Positions 25,102-33,277 of a stretch of 64,000 nt of DNA are shown in pieces. How positions within the stretch are numbered: the stretch's first letter is position 1; every line of letters begins with the position of its first letter. The stretch comes from an uncultured Christensenella sp. (GTDB lineage Bacteria; Bacillota; Clostridia; Christensenellales; Borkfalkiaceae), in the NCBI GenBank assembly GCA_910586065.1, contig CAJUGI010000001.1, positions 248,001 through 312,000 on the forward strand. The letters run 5' to 3'. The notes beneath the pieces are model-generated. The model was not told the origin of the DNA. It was given only the letters and a program-made list of their open reading frames with translations, and ran no database searches. A program made the translations under genes and the position numbers.

Positions 25102-27054
25102 TTGGAAAGAGAAAATTCAAGCACGGTTTCACAAAAGAACAGACGGCGCACGGGCAATTCAAACGGAAACAATTCAAAAAACAGCGGAGCAAAATCGCCC
25201 GATACCGTAATGGTAAACGTTAATCACGGTTCGCAACGCGGTCAAAAACCTCATTCCGCAGTCGCACAAAAGCGCTCCCGCGGGCAAAAATCAACCCGCG
25301 AGGTAAATCAGCGGACAAGCGCTCAAAAGCAAAAGCAGTCACCGCAATCCGCCGCACCGCTCTTAAAAGCCGTAAAACAACCTCGTAAAAACGTCAGGCA
25401 GAACGATAAAAAGACGGTTAAAATAGTATTTTTAGGCGGCGTCGGCGAAATCGGCAAAAATATGACGGCAATCGAATGCGGCGACGATATAATAATAATC
25501 GACGCGGGTGCGATTTTTCCCACCGAGGAAACCCCGGGTTTCGACCTTATTGTTCCGGACATTACTTATTTAATAGAAAACCGCAAAAAAATCCGCGGTC
25601 TTTTACTCACACACGGTCACGAGGACCACATAGGCGGAGTACCTTATCTTTTAAAGGAGCTTAAAGTTCCCGTAATCGGCACGCGCCTTACCTTGGCGCT
25701 CGTCGACAACAAACTCCGCGAGCACCGCATAAACGACGCAAAAGAAATAACGGTCGAACCCGGTCAGATAATTCAGCTCGGTTGTTTCAAAGTTCGGGCA
25801 GTAAACGTAAATCATTCCATAGCCGGCTCTCTTGCTTTTGCCGTTCAAACTCCGCAGGGCGTAATATTCCACAGCGGCGACTATAAAATAGACTTAACGC
25901 CCGTTGCAGGCGAACCCATCGATTTAAAGACCATTTCCGATTTCGGAGCGTCCGGAGTTCTTTTGTATATGGGCGAAAGCACCAATATCGAGCGCGCGGG
26001 TTTCACCATGAGCGAAACGGTGGTAGGCACTACTCTGGACAGGCTTTTCGGCGAAAATTTAAAACGCAGACTCATTGTGGCGACCTTTGCCTCAAACGTC
26101 CACAGACTTCAGCAGATAATCGATTTAGCCGTAAAATATAAGCGTAAAGTCGCGCTTTCGGGCAGAAGTATGCTCAACGTAGTTGAAGCCGCCGAAAAAA
26201 TCGGTGAAATCAACATTCCCGACGGTGCAATCGTAGACGTCTCCAAAATCAGGAATATGCGCGACAGCGAAATAGTAGTCGTTTCAACCGGCAGTCAGGG
26301 CGAACCGATGAGCGCGCTTTCCCGTATGTCCAACGGCGACAATCAGTTCGTAACCGTCGGCGACAACGATACGGTAATAATTTCCGCTTCTCCAATCCCC
26401 GGCAACGAAAAACTCGTATACAGGGTAATAAACAATCTTTATAAGTTGGGCGCGGAAGTCGTTTACGAAAGTCTTCAAAATATCCACGTTTCGGGGCACG
26501 CCTGCAGGGAAGAACACAAAATTATGCATCATCTCTTAAAGCCCAAATTCTTTATCCCCGTGCACGGCGAATACAGACATCTTAAAAAGCACGCCCAGCT
26601 TGCCGAAGAACTCGGCATGCAGTCCGGACGCATAATAATTCCCGACATAGGAAATTGCGTTCTTTTAACGGCGCACGGTATGAAACTCGGCGAAAGCGTG
26701 CCTTCCGGCTCGCGCTTAATCGACGGCGAGGGTATCGAGGACGAAAAGGCAAGCACGGTAATAGAGGACAGGCGCCAACTTTCCGAAGAGGGCTTGTTCA
26801 TAGTTTCCATAACGGTTTCGGGCGGCGTTGTTCTGGGCGAACCGGCAATCAATTCGCGCGGATTTGTGTTCGATTTCCACCGCGATTACGACAGGGAAAT
26901 CCGCTCGGTTATAAACCGCGCAATCGACGGTTACGACCTCTCTCTGGGCACAGTAGACGAATTAAAACGCACCATAAAGCGCTCGCTTGCAAATTATTTG
27001 TATAAAAAGACCAAGCAGTCCCCTATGATTGTGCCGGTAGTAGTAGAACTTTAA
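25102..27054 (+). CDS. rnj: Ribonuclease J
   Basis: 650 residues from a TTG at 25102 with CGGAG 7 nt upstream. Earlier in-frame starts fall inside the hairpin and would encode its arms, so I reject them. The first about 100 residues are a low-complexity basic Asn/Ser/Gln/Lys extension. The metallo-beta-lactamase/beta-CASP core follows: FLGGVGEIGKNMTAIE, zinc motif THGHEDHIGG, HSGDYKID, and HVSGHACREEHKIMHHL. RNase J is a 5'-3' exonuclease and endonuclease for mRNA decay and rRNA maturation. The extension may bind RNA or partners. Confidence 0.93.
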   Translation: MERENSSTVSQKNRRRTGNSNGNNSKNSGAKSPDTVMVNVNHGSQRGQKPHSAVAQKRSRGQKSTREVNQRTSAQKQKQSPQSAAPLLKAVKQPRKNVRQNDKKTVKIVFLGGVGEIGKNMTAIECGDDIIIIDAGAIFPTEETPGFDLIVPDITYLIENRKKIRGLLLTHGHEDHIGGVPYLLKELKVPVIGTRLTLALVDNKLREHRINDAKEITVEPGQIIQLGCFKVRAVNVNHSIAGSLAFAVQTPQGVIFHSGDYKIDLTPVAGEPIDLKTISDFGASGVLLYMGESTNIERAGFTMSETVVGTTLDRLFGENLKRRLIVATFASNVHRLQQIIDLAVKYKRKVALSGRSMLNVVEAAEKIGEINIPDGAIVDVSKIRNMRDSEIVVVSTGSQGEPMSALSRMSNGDNQFVTVGDNDTVIISASPIPGNEKLVYRVINNLYKLGAEVVYESLQNIHVSGHACREEHKIMHHLLKPKFFIPVHGEYRHLKKHAQLAEELGMQSGRIIIPDIGNCVLLTAHGMKLGESVPSGSRLIDGEGIEDEKASTVIEDRRQLSEEGLFIVSITVSGGVVLGEPAINSRGFVFDFHRDYDREIRSVINRAIDGYDLSLGTVDELKRTIKRSLANYLYKKTKQSPMIVPVVVEL

Positions 27055-27060
27055 TTACAA

Positions 27061-27205
27061 ACCTTATATACTTCACATAACTTTGTTGCGCTGTGGCAAC
27101 TTTCATTCATTTACCGCAAAGTAAACTCCTTCAAGTTTTTCTCTCGCGTCTCGTTATGCCCGCATCTCTAAGGTTTAAGGTTGCCGTAATCGGTTACCGC
27201 AATTA
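27061..27205 (+). repeat. Long copy of the dispersed intergenic repeat
   Basis: It begins 7 bp after the rnj stop, contains CACATAACTTTGTTGCGCTG and ends near ACCGCAATTATAA just before the trmR start. The distal end can fold as nested arms TTGC-GTAA-TCGG-TTAC-GCAA with C-C mismatches. It aligns over its length with 15211-15362. Confidence 0.8.
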
Positions 27206-27211
27206 TAATTT

Positions 27212-27874
27212 ATGGAATTCTCTTACGCACACAAAAACACAAGCTGCGGCGAGCGTCAGACAGCAACCGCGCAGTTCAACGTTCCGCGGTTAAGCGCGCA
27301 AGTTCAGGAACTTCGCCTTGCGGCTTTCGAACGGGAAATTCCCGTATCCGACGATGAAACGCTGTGCCTTCTTAAAACTCTGCTTACCGCAAAGCAGCCG
27401 CAAAATATCCTTGAACTCGGCACCGCCGTGGGAATATCCGCCGCAGTTATGCTTTCAGTATGCCCTAACGCTAAGGTTACCACAATCGAGCGCGACGAAA
27501 ATTTTTATAGCGAAGCGTTAAAAAACTTTAAAAGTCTCGGCATATCCCAAAGTGTAACGGCAATCGCGGGCGACGCCGGTGAAGAAATCCAAAAGCTTGA
27601 CGATAAGTTCGACTTCATTTTTCTCGACTGCGCTAAGGTGCAGTACGTAAAATATCTTCCGTGTCTGAAACAGCTCTTAACAAAAGGCGGCATTCTAGTT
27701 GCGGACGATATTCTGTTGTTCGGCTACGTCACGGGCGAAAAGGAAGTTCCCAAAAAGCGAAAAATGCTTGTCGAGCACGTAAAGGAATATATAACCGCCG
27801 TAACAACGGATAACGAACTTCAAACCACAATTTTGAACGTCGGCAACGGCGTTGCGTTATCGGTAAAATTATGA
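27212..27874 (+). CDS. trmR: TrmR-like tRNA 5-hydroxyuridine methyltransferase
   Basis: 220 residues, ATG at 27212 without a clear ribosome site, directly after the repeat. It is a class I SAM O-methyltransferase (family 3): ILELGTAVGISAAVMLSVCP (motif I), TTIERDENFY, FDFIFLDCAKVQYVKYL and GGILVADDILLFGYV (metal-binding Asp-Asp). Small catechol-type methyltransferases look alike, but the adjacent U32 gene fits B. subtilis trmR-trhP, where TrhP hydroxylates U34 and TrmR methylates it to mo5U. The assignment rests on that context. Confidence 0.75.
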   Translation: MEFSYAHKNTSCGERQTATAQFNVPRLSAQVQELRLAAFEREIPVSDDETLCLLKTLLTAKQPQNILELGTAVGISAAVMLSVCPNAKVTTIERDENFYSEALKNFKSLGISQSVTAIAGDAGEEIQKLDDKFDFIFLDCAKVQYVKYLPCLKQLLTKGGILVADDILLFGYVTGEKEVPKKRKMLVEHVKEYITAVTTDNELQTTILNVGNGVALSVKL

Positions 27875-28006
27875 AAGCGCCTTACCTGCGCAAAATACGT
27901 AATCCGCGCCGAAGTCACGGATACGGACGGAAACGCGTTGCAAAAGCTTTATGTTAAAATTGACGGTTTTCCGCAATCAAAAGAAATATTGGATAAATTG
28001 TTATGA
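27875..28006 (+). pseudogene. In-frame coding remnant between trmR and trhP
   Basis: After the trmR TGA the same frame stays open for 43 codons and reads like protein (AKYVIRAEVTDTDGNALQKLY then VKIDGFPQSKEILDKLL). It ends in a TGA overlapping the trhP ATG as ATGA, a normal operon junction. No start codon or ribosome site is visible in this frame. It looks like the 3' end of a lost gene or a trmR extension cut by a nonsense change. Confidence 0.4.
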
Positions 28007-29196
28007 AGGCAGAACTTTTAGCCCCCGCCGGCAACTTTTCAAAATTAAAAACTGCAATTTACTATGGCGCGGACGCGGTTTACGTCGGCGGCAAGGATTT
28101 TTCTTTGCGCTCTTTTGCCGATAATTTCACGCGTGATGAACTTGCAAACGCAATCACCTACGCTCATAACCTCGGCAAAAAAGTTTACGTAACCGCAAAC
28201 ATATTCGCAAAAAACGCCGATATGCCCCTTTTGGAGGACTATTTCAAGTTTCTCGAAAGCGCAAATGCGGACGCGGCTATAATATCCGACAGCGGGGCGG
28301 TTTACGCCGCCAAAAAATCCGCTCCCAAGCTCAACATACATATTTCCACGCAAGCTAATTTAACCAACAAATACGCGGTTAAATTCTGGCGCGAGCAGGG
28401 CGCCGCGCGTGTGGTTCTCGCCCGTGAGCTTTCCTTAAAAGAAATTAAAGAAATTCACGAATTCGTGCCGGAAATCGAGCTTGAAGCCTTCGTTCACGGC
28501 GCAATGTGTATTTCATATTCGGGGCGGTGTTTGCTTTCAAACTACCTCGCAGGGCGCGAAAGCAACCGCGGCGAGTGTGTTCAGGCTTGCCGTTGGAATT
28601 ATCAGATACGCAAAAAGGACAACCTTTCCGACAGCGGCTGGCTCGATATCGAAGAGGATGAAAGGGGCGCTTACATTTTAAATTCCAAAGATTTGAATAT
28701 GAGCGCACACTTGCAGGAGCTTGAAGATTCAGGCGTAAGCTCCTTCAAAATCGAAGGCAGAATGAAGTCGGAATACTACCTTGCAACAGTAATAAACGCT
28801 TACCGCCGCTGTATGGACGCAGGTTTTAGCGACGTAACCGAGCGCGAGCTTAAAACGGCTTTTCACCGCGATTATACGCAGGCTTACGCCTTCGGCGAAA
28901 ATAACAAAACGGTAAATTACGACGACAGTCAGGCTAAGGGCGACTGCGATTATATCGCAAACGTAATTTCTTCAAACGGCAAAACGGCTGTTGTTGAAAT
29001 GCGCGGCAGATTTAAAGTCGGCGACGCGCTCGAAGTTTTGTCGCCGAACGCAGATTTCGGCAAGTCGTTTACGGTAAAAACCGCCAAAACTAGCGCGGGC
29101 GAAGACGTAACCGACTGCAAGCTCGTGCAGGAAAATTATACAATAAACTGCCCGTATAAGTTAAATTGCGGCGATATTTTGCGCCGCAGAAAATAA
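28003..29196 (+). CDS. trhP: TrhP, U32-family tRNA U34 hydroxylase
   Basis: 397 residues. The family signature is clear: LLAPAGNFSKLKTAIYYGADAVYVGG at the N-terminus, IHISTQANL, and EAFVHGAMCISYSGRCLLSNYLAGRES followed by NRGECVQACRW, with the four Cys that ligate an iron-sulfur cluster in this family. KIEGRMKSEYYLA follows, and the C-terminal beta domain is present. U32 proteins of this subgroup make 5-hydroxyuridine at tRNA position 34, using prephenate as the oxygen-donor precursor. The trmR and aroA (shikimate pathway, upstream of prephenate) neighbours fit. Start by ATGA overlap. Confidence 0.88.
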   Translation: MKAELLAPAGNFSKLKTAIYYGADAVYVGGKDFSLRSFADNFTRDELANAITYAHNLGKKVYVTANIFAKNADMPLLEDYFKFLESANADAAIISDSGAVYAAKKSAPKLNIHISTQANLTNKYAVKFWREQGAARVVLARELSLKEIKEIHEFVPEIELEAFVHGAMCISYSGRCLLSNYLAGRESNRGECVQACRWNYQIRKKDNLSDSGWLDIEEDERGAYILNSKDLNMSAHLQELEDSGVSSFKIEGRMKSEYYLATVINAYRRCMDAGFSDVTERELKTAFHRDYTQAYAFGENNKTVNYDDSQAKGDCDYIANVISSNGKTAVVEMRGRFKVGDALEVLSPNADFGKSFTVKTAKTSAGEDVTDCKLVQENYTINCPYKLNCGDILRRRK

Positions 29197-29219
29197 ATTC
29201 GAATATTCGGGAGAAGAAA

Positions 29220-29705
29220 ATGAGTTTACCTTATAAAAGCTGGTCGGGAATGAAAAAACAACTCGAAGAACGGCTTGCAGATTGCTTAAAAGGCAAAATT
29301 ACATATTATTTTACAAGCTACGACAAGTGCGGCAGGGCTGCGATACTTTATAACAATAAAGAGCTGTTAAAGTGTGCTACAGCGGATAGCTTTAAGCAGT
29401 CCGACTTGAAATACGAATGTGCTTACGGCGCGGAATACGAAAAGGCGTTCAATGAAATTTACTGTCCTGCCGGAGCAATAACCGAGCTCAATTTTTTGCA
29501 CTATGCCGCCGTATTTTTTAATACGGACGTTTTTGCCGCGCTCGACTCCGAAAATCTACTTTTAAGAATTTTTGCGGTTCTCGACGGACGCGTCGGCAAA
29601 AGAACGCTTAAAAAACTTTACGATGAGGGAAATTACAAAAATTTGCCCGATTCGGTTAAGCAGTTTTACGAATTGAGATTCAAAGAAGAAGGTATAGCTC
29701 CGTGA
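29220..29705 (+). CDS. SF0329-family-like protein, unknown function
   Basis: 161 residues from the ATG at 29220, with GGGAGAAG upstream; a longer in-frame start inside trhP is unlikely. The N-terminus (SWSGMKKQLEERLADCLKGKITYYFTSYDKCGRAAILYNNKELL) resembles SF0329-family proteins, which have the same KKQLE..L...LKGR.xY pattern and DGKEVL motif. The rest is helical (LLRIFAVLDGRVGKRTLKKLYDE). No catalytic residues are recognised. It overlaps aroA by 4 bp (GTGA), so the two are translated together. Confidence 0.6.
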   Translation: MSLPYKSWSGMKKQLEERLADCLKGKITYYFTSYDKCGRAAILYNNKELLKCATADSFKQSDLKYECAYGAEYEKAFNEIYCPAGAITELNFLHYAAVFFNTDVFAALDSENLLLRIFAVLDGRVGKRTLKKLYDEGNYKNLPDSVKQFYELRFKEEGIAP

Positions 29706-30958
29706 ATTATATTATTAAAAACGTTTACGGTAAAACGAACGGTAAAAAAATAAGCGTAACCGTGCCCGGGTCAAAAAGTATAACAGCCCGTGCATTGCTT
29801 ATTGCGGCGGTTGCCAAAGGCGAAAGCACTCTTTACGGCGCGCAGTTTTCAGACGACTGCGCAACTTTTTTAAATTGTTTAAATAAATTGGGCATAAAGA
29901 GCGAAGTAAACGGCACAACGGTTAAAATTCTGGGCTGTAACGGCGTTCTGCCCGAAAAAAACGCTGAAATATACGTTGGGAGCGCGGGAACGGCGGCGAG
30001 GTTTATACCCGCCTTGCTTGCATTTCAGTCTGGTAAGTACACTTTAACTTGTTCGGACCAGATGAAAAAACGCCCCGTAAAGCCTTTGATAGATACGTTA
30101 AAGGCGCTTGGTGCAAGGTTTGAATTTCACGAAAAGGAAAATTCTTATCCGTTTACGGTTTACGGCACGGCAAATCCCGCAGAAAAAGCGGAAGTGGATA
30201 TAACCGAAAGCAGTCAGTTTTTATCGGCTCTGTTGATTTCGGCGGTATGCGCGGGTAAACGGCTTAAAATAACCGCCCGCGGCAGCCACGGTTTGGACTA
30301 CGTTAATATGACTGTGAAAATGATGCGTGAGTTCGGCGCAACCGTAAAAACGGAAAAACCGCAAAAAAATTTGCAAAAGAACGGCAAAATCGAAAATAAA
30401 TACGTGGTTTTTGGCAATTACGAGGCAAAAACTTACAGAGTGGAACCGGATTTTTCGGCGGCGTGCTATTTTTACGCAATGAACAAAATTTTAGGCACAC
30501 GCGTTTTTGCGGAAGGCGTAACCGAAAACGGATTGCAGGGCGATTACAAATTTATTAAACTTTTGCAGAATTTTGACGGCGGAAAGATTGATATGAGCGA
30601 ATTTTCGGACCAGGCGCTGACTCTTGCCGCAATTGCTCCGTATTTTAAAAATCCCACCGAAATTCGCGGAATAGAGCATATTCGCAGGCAGGAATGCGAC
30701 AGAATTGCCGCAATTGTCTATAATTTAACCGAGATGGGCGTAAAATGCGAGGAATTTGCGGACGGAGTTAAAATTTTTCCTTCGCAGCCTAAGCCAGCGA
30801 AAATTAAAACTTTCGGCGACCACAGAGTTGCAATGAGTTTTGCCGTTACCGGTTTGCGCGCGGACGGAATTGAAATTGAAAACTGCGAAGTTTGCGCAAA
30901 AACCTTTGCAAATTACTTTGAAACACTGGACGAAACGGTTAAAAAAGTGACCGAATAA
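29702..30958 (+). CDS. aroA: EPSP synthase (3-phosphoshikimate 1-carboxyvinyltransferase)
   Basis: 418 residues from a GTG at 29702 with AAGAAGG 9 nt upstream. It joins phosphoenolpyruvate to shikimate-3-phosphate in the shikimate pathway. Signature motifs are PGSKSITARALLIAA (Lys for PEP), VGSAGTAARFIPAL, KKRPVKPLIDTLKALG, EPDFSAACYFY, DQALTLAAIAP (catalytic Asp region), RRQECDRIAAI and GDHRVAMSFAVTGL. It is slightly shorter than E. coli AroA but complete. No other aro gene is in the window. Confidence 0.93.
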   Translation: MNYIIKNVYGKTNGKKISVTVPGSKSITARALLIAAVAKGESTLYGAQFSDDCATFLNCLNKLGIKSEVNGTTVKILGCNGVLPEKNAEIYVGSAGTAARFIPALLAFQSGKYTLTCSDQMKKRPVKPLIDTLKALGARFEFHEKENSYPFTVYGTANPAEKAEVDITESSQFLSALLISAVCAGKRLKITARGSHGLDYVNMTVKMMREFGATVKTEKPQKNLQKNGKIENKYVVFGNYEAKTYRVEPDFSAACYFYAMNKILGTRVFAEGVTENGLQGDYKFIKLLQNFDGGKIDMSEFSDQALTLAAIAPYFKNPTEIRGIEHIRRQECDRIAAIVYNLTEMGVKCEEFADGVKIFPSQPKPAKIKTFGDHRVAMSFAVTGLRADGIEIENCEVCAKTFANYFETLDETVKKVTE

Positions 30959-31084
30959 ATATAGATTTTTATGGACAAATCAGACCTTTTTATGTAATTT
31001 TCAGACATCGGGCTTTTTAAAAAACGTCATTAAAACGTATTTAATTTTGAAAAAACGTAAAAAACCATTAAAAACGGCAGAGGT

Positions 31085-32395
31085 GTGAATACGGAACGCA
31101 TAATTATTCATTCGGACTTAAACAACTTTTACGCTTCGGTTGAGCGCAAGCTTCATCCGGAGCTTTGCGGCGTGCCTGTTGCCGTTTGCGGCAGCAAGGA
31201 AGAGCGCCGCGGGATTGTGCTTGCAAAGAGCGAGGAAGCAAAGCGCGCGGGAGTTAAGACGGGCGACACGGTGTGGCAGGCAAAGAGAAAGTGCCCCGAT
31301 ATTGTGTGCGTGCCGCCGCACTTTGACGAATATATGAAACACTCGCGGCTGGTTAAAAAAATTTACGCACGGTATACCGATTTGATTGAAGGTTACGGCA
31401 TAGACGAATGCTGGCTGGACGTAACTAAATCCACGAAAATTTTTAAAGAGTTTTCGCCTATGTACACGGAGGTTGAAGGGGTAAGATATTTTACCGACGC
31501 TTATCTTACTTTTTTGGGGGACACTATAAGGGAGGAAGTTAAAAGCGAAATAGGCGTGACTGTGAGTTGCGGAGTTTCGTTTAACAAGGCGTTTGCAAAG
31601 CTGGGCTCCGATTTAAAAAAACCGGACGGCACTTCGGTTATATCAAAACTGAATTTTAAGTCGGTGGTGAACGGTTTGCCCGTGGAAGATTTGCTGCTTG
31701 TGGGCAGGGCTACAAAGGATAAACTTTACAGAATGGGGCTTTCGACAATAGGCAGGCTTGCGGCGGCGGACGATAATTTAATTAAGACGGAGTTCGGAAA
31801 ATTCGGCGAAACGCTTTTAAGGTACGCGCGCGGCGAGGACAATGACGAAGTGAAGCATATGGACGATAAGCGCGAATATAAGTCCATAGGCAATTCGTGC
31901 ACTTATCCGCAGGACGTTACGAGTTTTGAGAGGGTGGAAAGGCTTTTGTACGTGCTTGCGGAATCTGTTGCGGCGCGGCTGAGGGAGAGCGGACAGGGGC
32001 TTGCAGACACAGTGCACCTGTGGGTGCGGTTTGATAATTTAAGCGATTTTTCGGTGCAGAAAAAAGTGCGGCATACAGCGCTTTGCGGCGAGATAGCAAG
32101 GAGCGCGTTCGAGCTCTTTAAAGCAAACGTGGCGCCGCCTTTTAAAGTGCGCGCACTGGGCGTAACCGTTTCGGGGTTCGATAACGGAACTTCGCAGATT
32201 ACGCTTGACGAAGAGTTCGGGAACTACAAAAAGTTTGAGGCGCTTGAAAAATGCGTGGACGAAATCCGCAAAAAGCACGGATACGATAAAGTACAGCGAG
32301 CGAATGTTGCGGCGGAGCCTTCGCAGATGCGCAATGATATAAAAAATTCGCACCTTATTAAGCCTGCGAACTTCGAGGACAGGGAAAACAAGTAA
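31085..32395 (+). CDS. dinB: Y-family DNA polymerase (Pol IV-like)
   Basis: 436 residues from a GTG at 31085. GAGG lies only 1-2 nt before it, an awkward spacing, but no other in-frame start fits. Catalytic motifs are IIIHSDLNNFYASVE (first metal Asp) and GYGIDECWLDVT (second Asp/Glu). The HhH thumb region and little-finger domain follow, and no beta-clamp motif was checked in detail. It copies damaged DNA. No LexA-type box is visible in the 127-bp AT-rich upstream gap, which contains three AAAACGT copies. It ends before the first of three related terminators. Confidence 0.88.
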   Translation: MNTERIIIHSDLNNFYASVERKLHPELCGVPVAVCGSKEERRGIVLAKSEEAKRAGVKTGDTVWQAKRKCPDIVCVPPHFDEYMKHSRLVKKIYARYTDLIEGYGIDECWLDVTKSTKIFKEFSPMYTEVEGVRYFTDAYLTFLGDTIREEVKSEIGVTVSCGVSFNKAFAKLGSDLKKPDGTSVISKLNFKSVVNGLPVEDLLLVGRATKDKLYRMGLSTIGRLAAADDNLIKTEFGKFGETLLRYARGEDNDEVKHMDDKREYKSIGNSCTYPQDVTSFERVERLLYVLAESVAARLRESGQGLADTVHLWVRFDNLSDFSVQKKVRHTALCGEIARSAFELFKANVAPPFKVRALGVTVSGFDNGTSQITLDEEFGNYKKFEALEKCVDEIRKKHGYDKVQRANVAAEPSQMRNDIKNSHLIKPANFEDRENK

Positions 32396-32411
32396 AAATA
32401 AGTGACGTAAA

Positions 32412-32440
32412 GCCGCCCGCGCAGGTGTTGCGCGGGCGGC
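32412..32440. terminator. Terminator hairpin copy 1 (dinB / HTH gene 1)
   Basis: GCCGCCCGCGCA (32412-32423), loop GGTGT and TGCGCGGGCGGC (32429-32440) form a perfect 12-bp stem. It lies between the convergent dinB and HTH genes. The + tail is TTGCTGATTTTG. The same hairpin recurs at 33236 and 34036. Confidence 0.8.
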
Positions 32441-32453
32441 TTGCTGATTTTGT

Positions 32454-32894
32454 TTAAGTTTCTCTGCCGAGGAGACCGTCGATGGTCATTTTTAAATATT
32501 TGGAAAGGATTATCGCCTTATCCAGCGACGGCGTAAATTTTCCGTTGTACCAATCGTCAAGGCGGTTTAATGAAATGCCTGTTTCCTTACTTATTTTATA
32601 GCGCGTTAATTTGTTGTCTGAAAGAATTTGTTTAAATCTTTTATCAAACGGCGGGGTTTTGTTAAACACTGTCTCTTCGGGGAACGGGATAAAGCCGAGT
32701 AAAAAATCAATAGAATAATTATAGCAATCTGCGATTTTTATTAAGTTTGAAAGTTTTGGCAGGTATATCTTGCGTAAATATCTGTAAACCTCGGAAAAAG
32801 CTATGTCAACCGATTTTGCAAAATCTTCTACCGTAATTTTTTTGTCATCGATAAGTTCTTTGATATTGTCGCCGAAATCAGATAAAATATCCAT
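32454..32894 (-). CDS. Double XRE-type helix-turn-helix regulator, copy 1
   Basis: 146 residues from the ATG at 32894. This start is chosen because AGAGAG(7 nt)ATGGA is conserved with the second copy; an ATG 27 nt upstream is possible. Two XRE-like HTH domains lie in one chain: residues about 5-65 (DNIKELIDDKKITVEDFAKS ... SIDFLLGF) and about 83-146 (RFKQILSDNKLTRYKISKET ... DGLLGRET). It is probably an autorepressor binding the inverted repeat at 32926-32967. The paralog at 33278-33715 is roughly half identical by eye, most conserved in the LTRYK, DDWYNGK and LLGRET blocks and least in the first domain. Confidence 0.85.
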   Translation of the reverse strand: MDILSDFGDNIKELIDDKKITVEDFAKSVDIAFSEVYRYLRKIYLPKLSNLIKIADCYNYSIDFLLGFIPFPEETVFNKTPPFDKRFKQILSDNKLTRYKISKETGISLNRLDDWYNGKFTPSLDKAIILSKYLKMTIDGLLGRET

Positions 32895-32925
32895 AAATTG
32901 CTCTCTCGGATTTTTTATCATTATT

Positions 32926-32975
32926 CCCTATTACTTACAAAATTACTTGCTTTTTGAAGTAGTAGGGTATATAAT
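32926..32975 (+). promoter_or_regulatory. Divergent promoter with operator 1
   Basis: The + promoter is TTGCTT (32947-32952), 17 bp, TATAAT (32970-32975). An inverted repeat CCCTATTACTT (32926-32936) / AAGTAGTAGGG (32957-32967), 10 of 11 paired, brackets the -35; its right arm lies in the spacer. This is a good repressor site for the HTH protein encoded to the left. Confidence 0.75.
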
Positions 32976-33014
32976 TTCATTACACGAAATGCAAAAAAAT
33001 TAAGGAGTTTTGGA

Positions 33015-33227
33015 ATGGATAAAAGACAAAAGCAAAATCACATATTTGTAAAGGACAGCGGAGTGGAGGCGTTGGACGGCAGAACGGACAGTTTGAGTTT
33101 GCTGTTGGACTTGAAAGTTCTGATTAAGGAATATTACACTGCAACGTTTACGGCGGACGAGAGGGGGCTTGTGATAGGTTTTAACAACGGTCAGAAATTT
33201 AAAATATCGGTGGAAGAAATAAAGTAA
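33015..33227 (+). CDS. Small conserved protein of the duplicated module, copy 1
   Basis: 70 residues; ATG with AAGGAG 8 nt upstream. The sequence is soluble, beginning MDKRQKQNHIFVKDSGVEAL, with a Leu-rich helix (SLSLLLDLKVLIKEYY) then a beta-rich end (TATFTADERGLVIGFNNGQK). No known family is recognised. Copy 2 differs at only a handful of positions besides a shorter N-terminus, while the paired regulators have diverged strongly, so this small protein seems to be the conserved output of the module. Confidence 0.8.
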   Translation: MDKRQKQNHIFVKDSGVEALDGRTDSLSLLLDLKVLIKEYYTATFTADERGLVIGFNNGQKFKISVEEIK

Positions 33228-33235
33228 CTTAAAAA

Positions 33236-33264
33236 GCCGCCCGCGCAGGTGTTGCGCGGGCGGC
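33236..33264. terminator. Terminator hairpin copy 2
   Basis: Same 12-bp stem and GGTGT loop as copy 1. On the minus strand it is followed by CTTTTTAAG, a good terminator for HTH gene 2; on the + strand it ends the first small gene. Identity with copy 1 extends about 35 bp on into the HTH coding end. Confidence 0.85.
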
Positions 33265-33277
33265 TTGCTGATTTTGT

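Noticed and set aside
29196..31085. Replication origin at the composition switch
   Set aside because: No dnaA, dnaN, gyrB, rpmH or DnaA-box cluster is visible. An inversion or assembly junction is simpler.
33015..33227. Shine-Dalgarno-less leaderless start for the small genes
   Set aside because: Both copies have AAGGAG 7-8 nt before the ATG.
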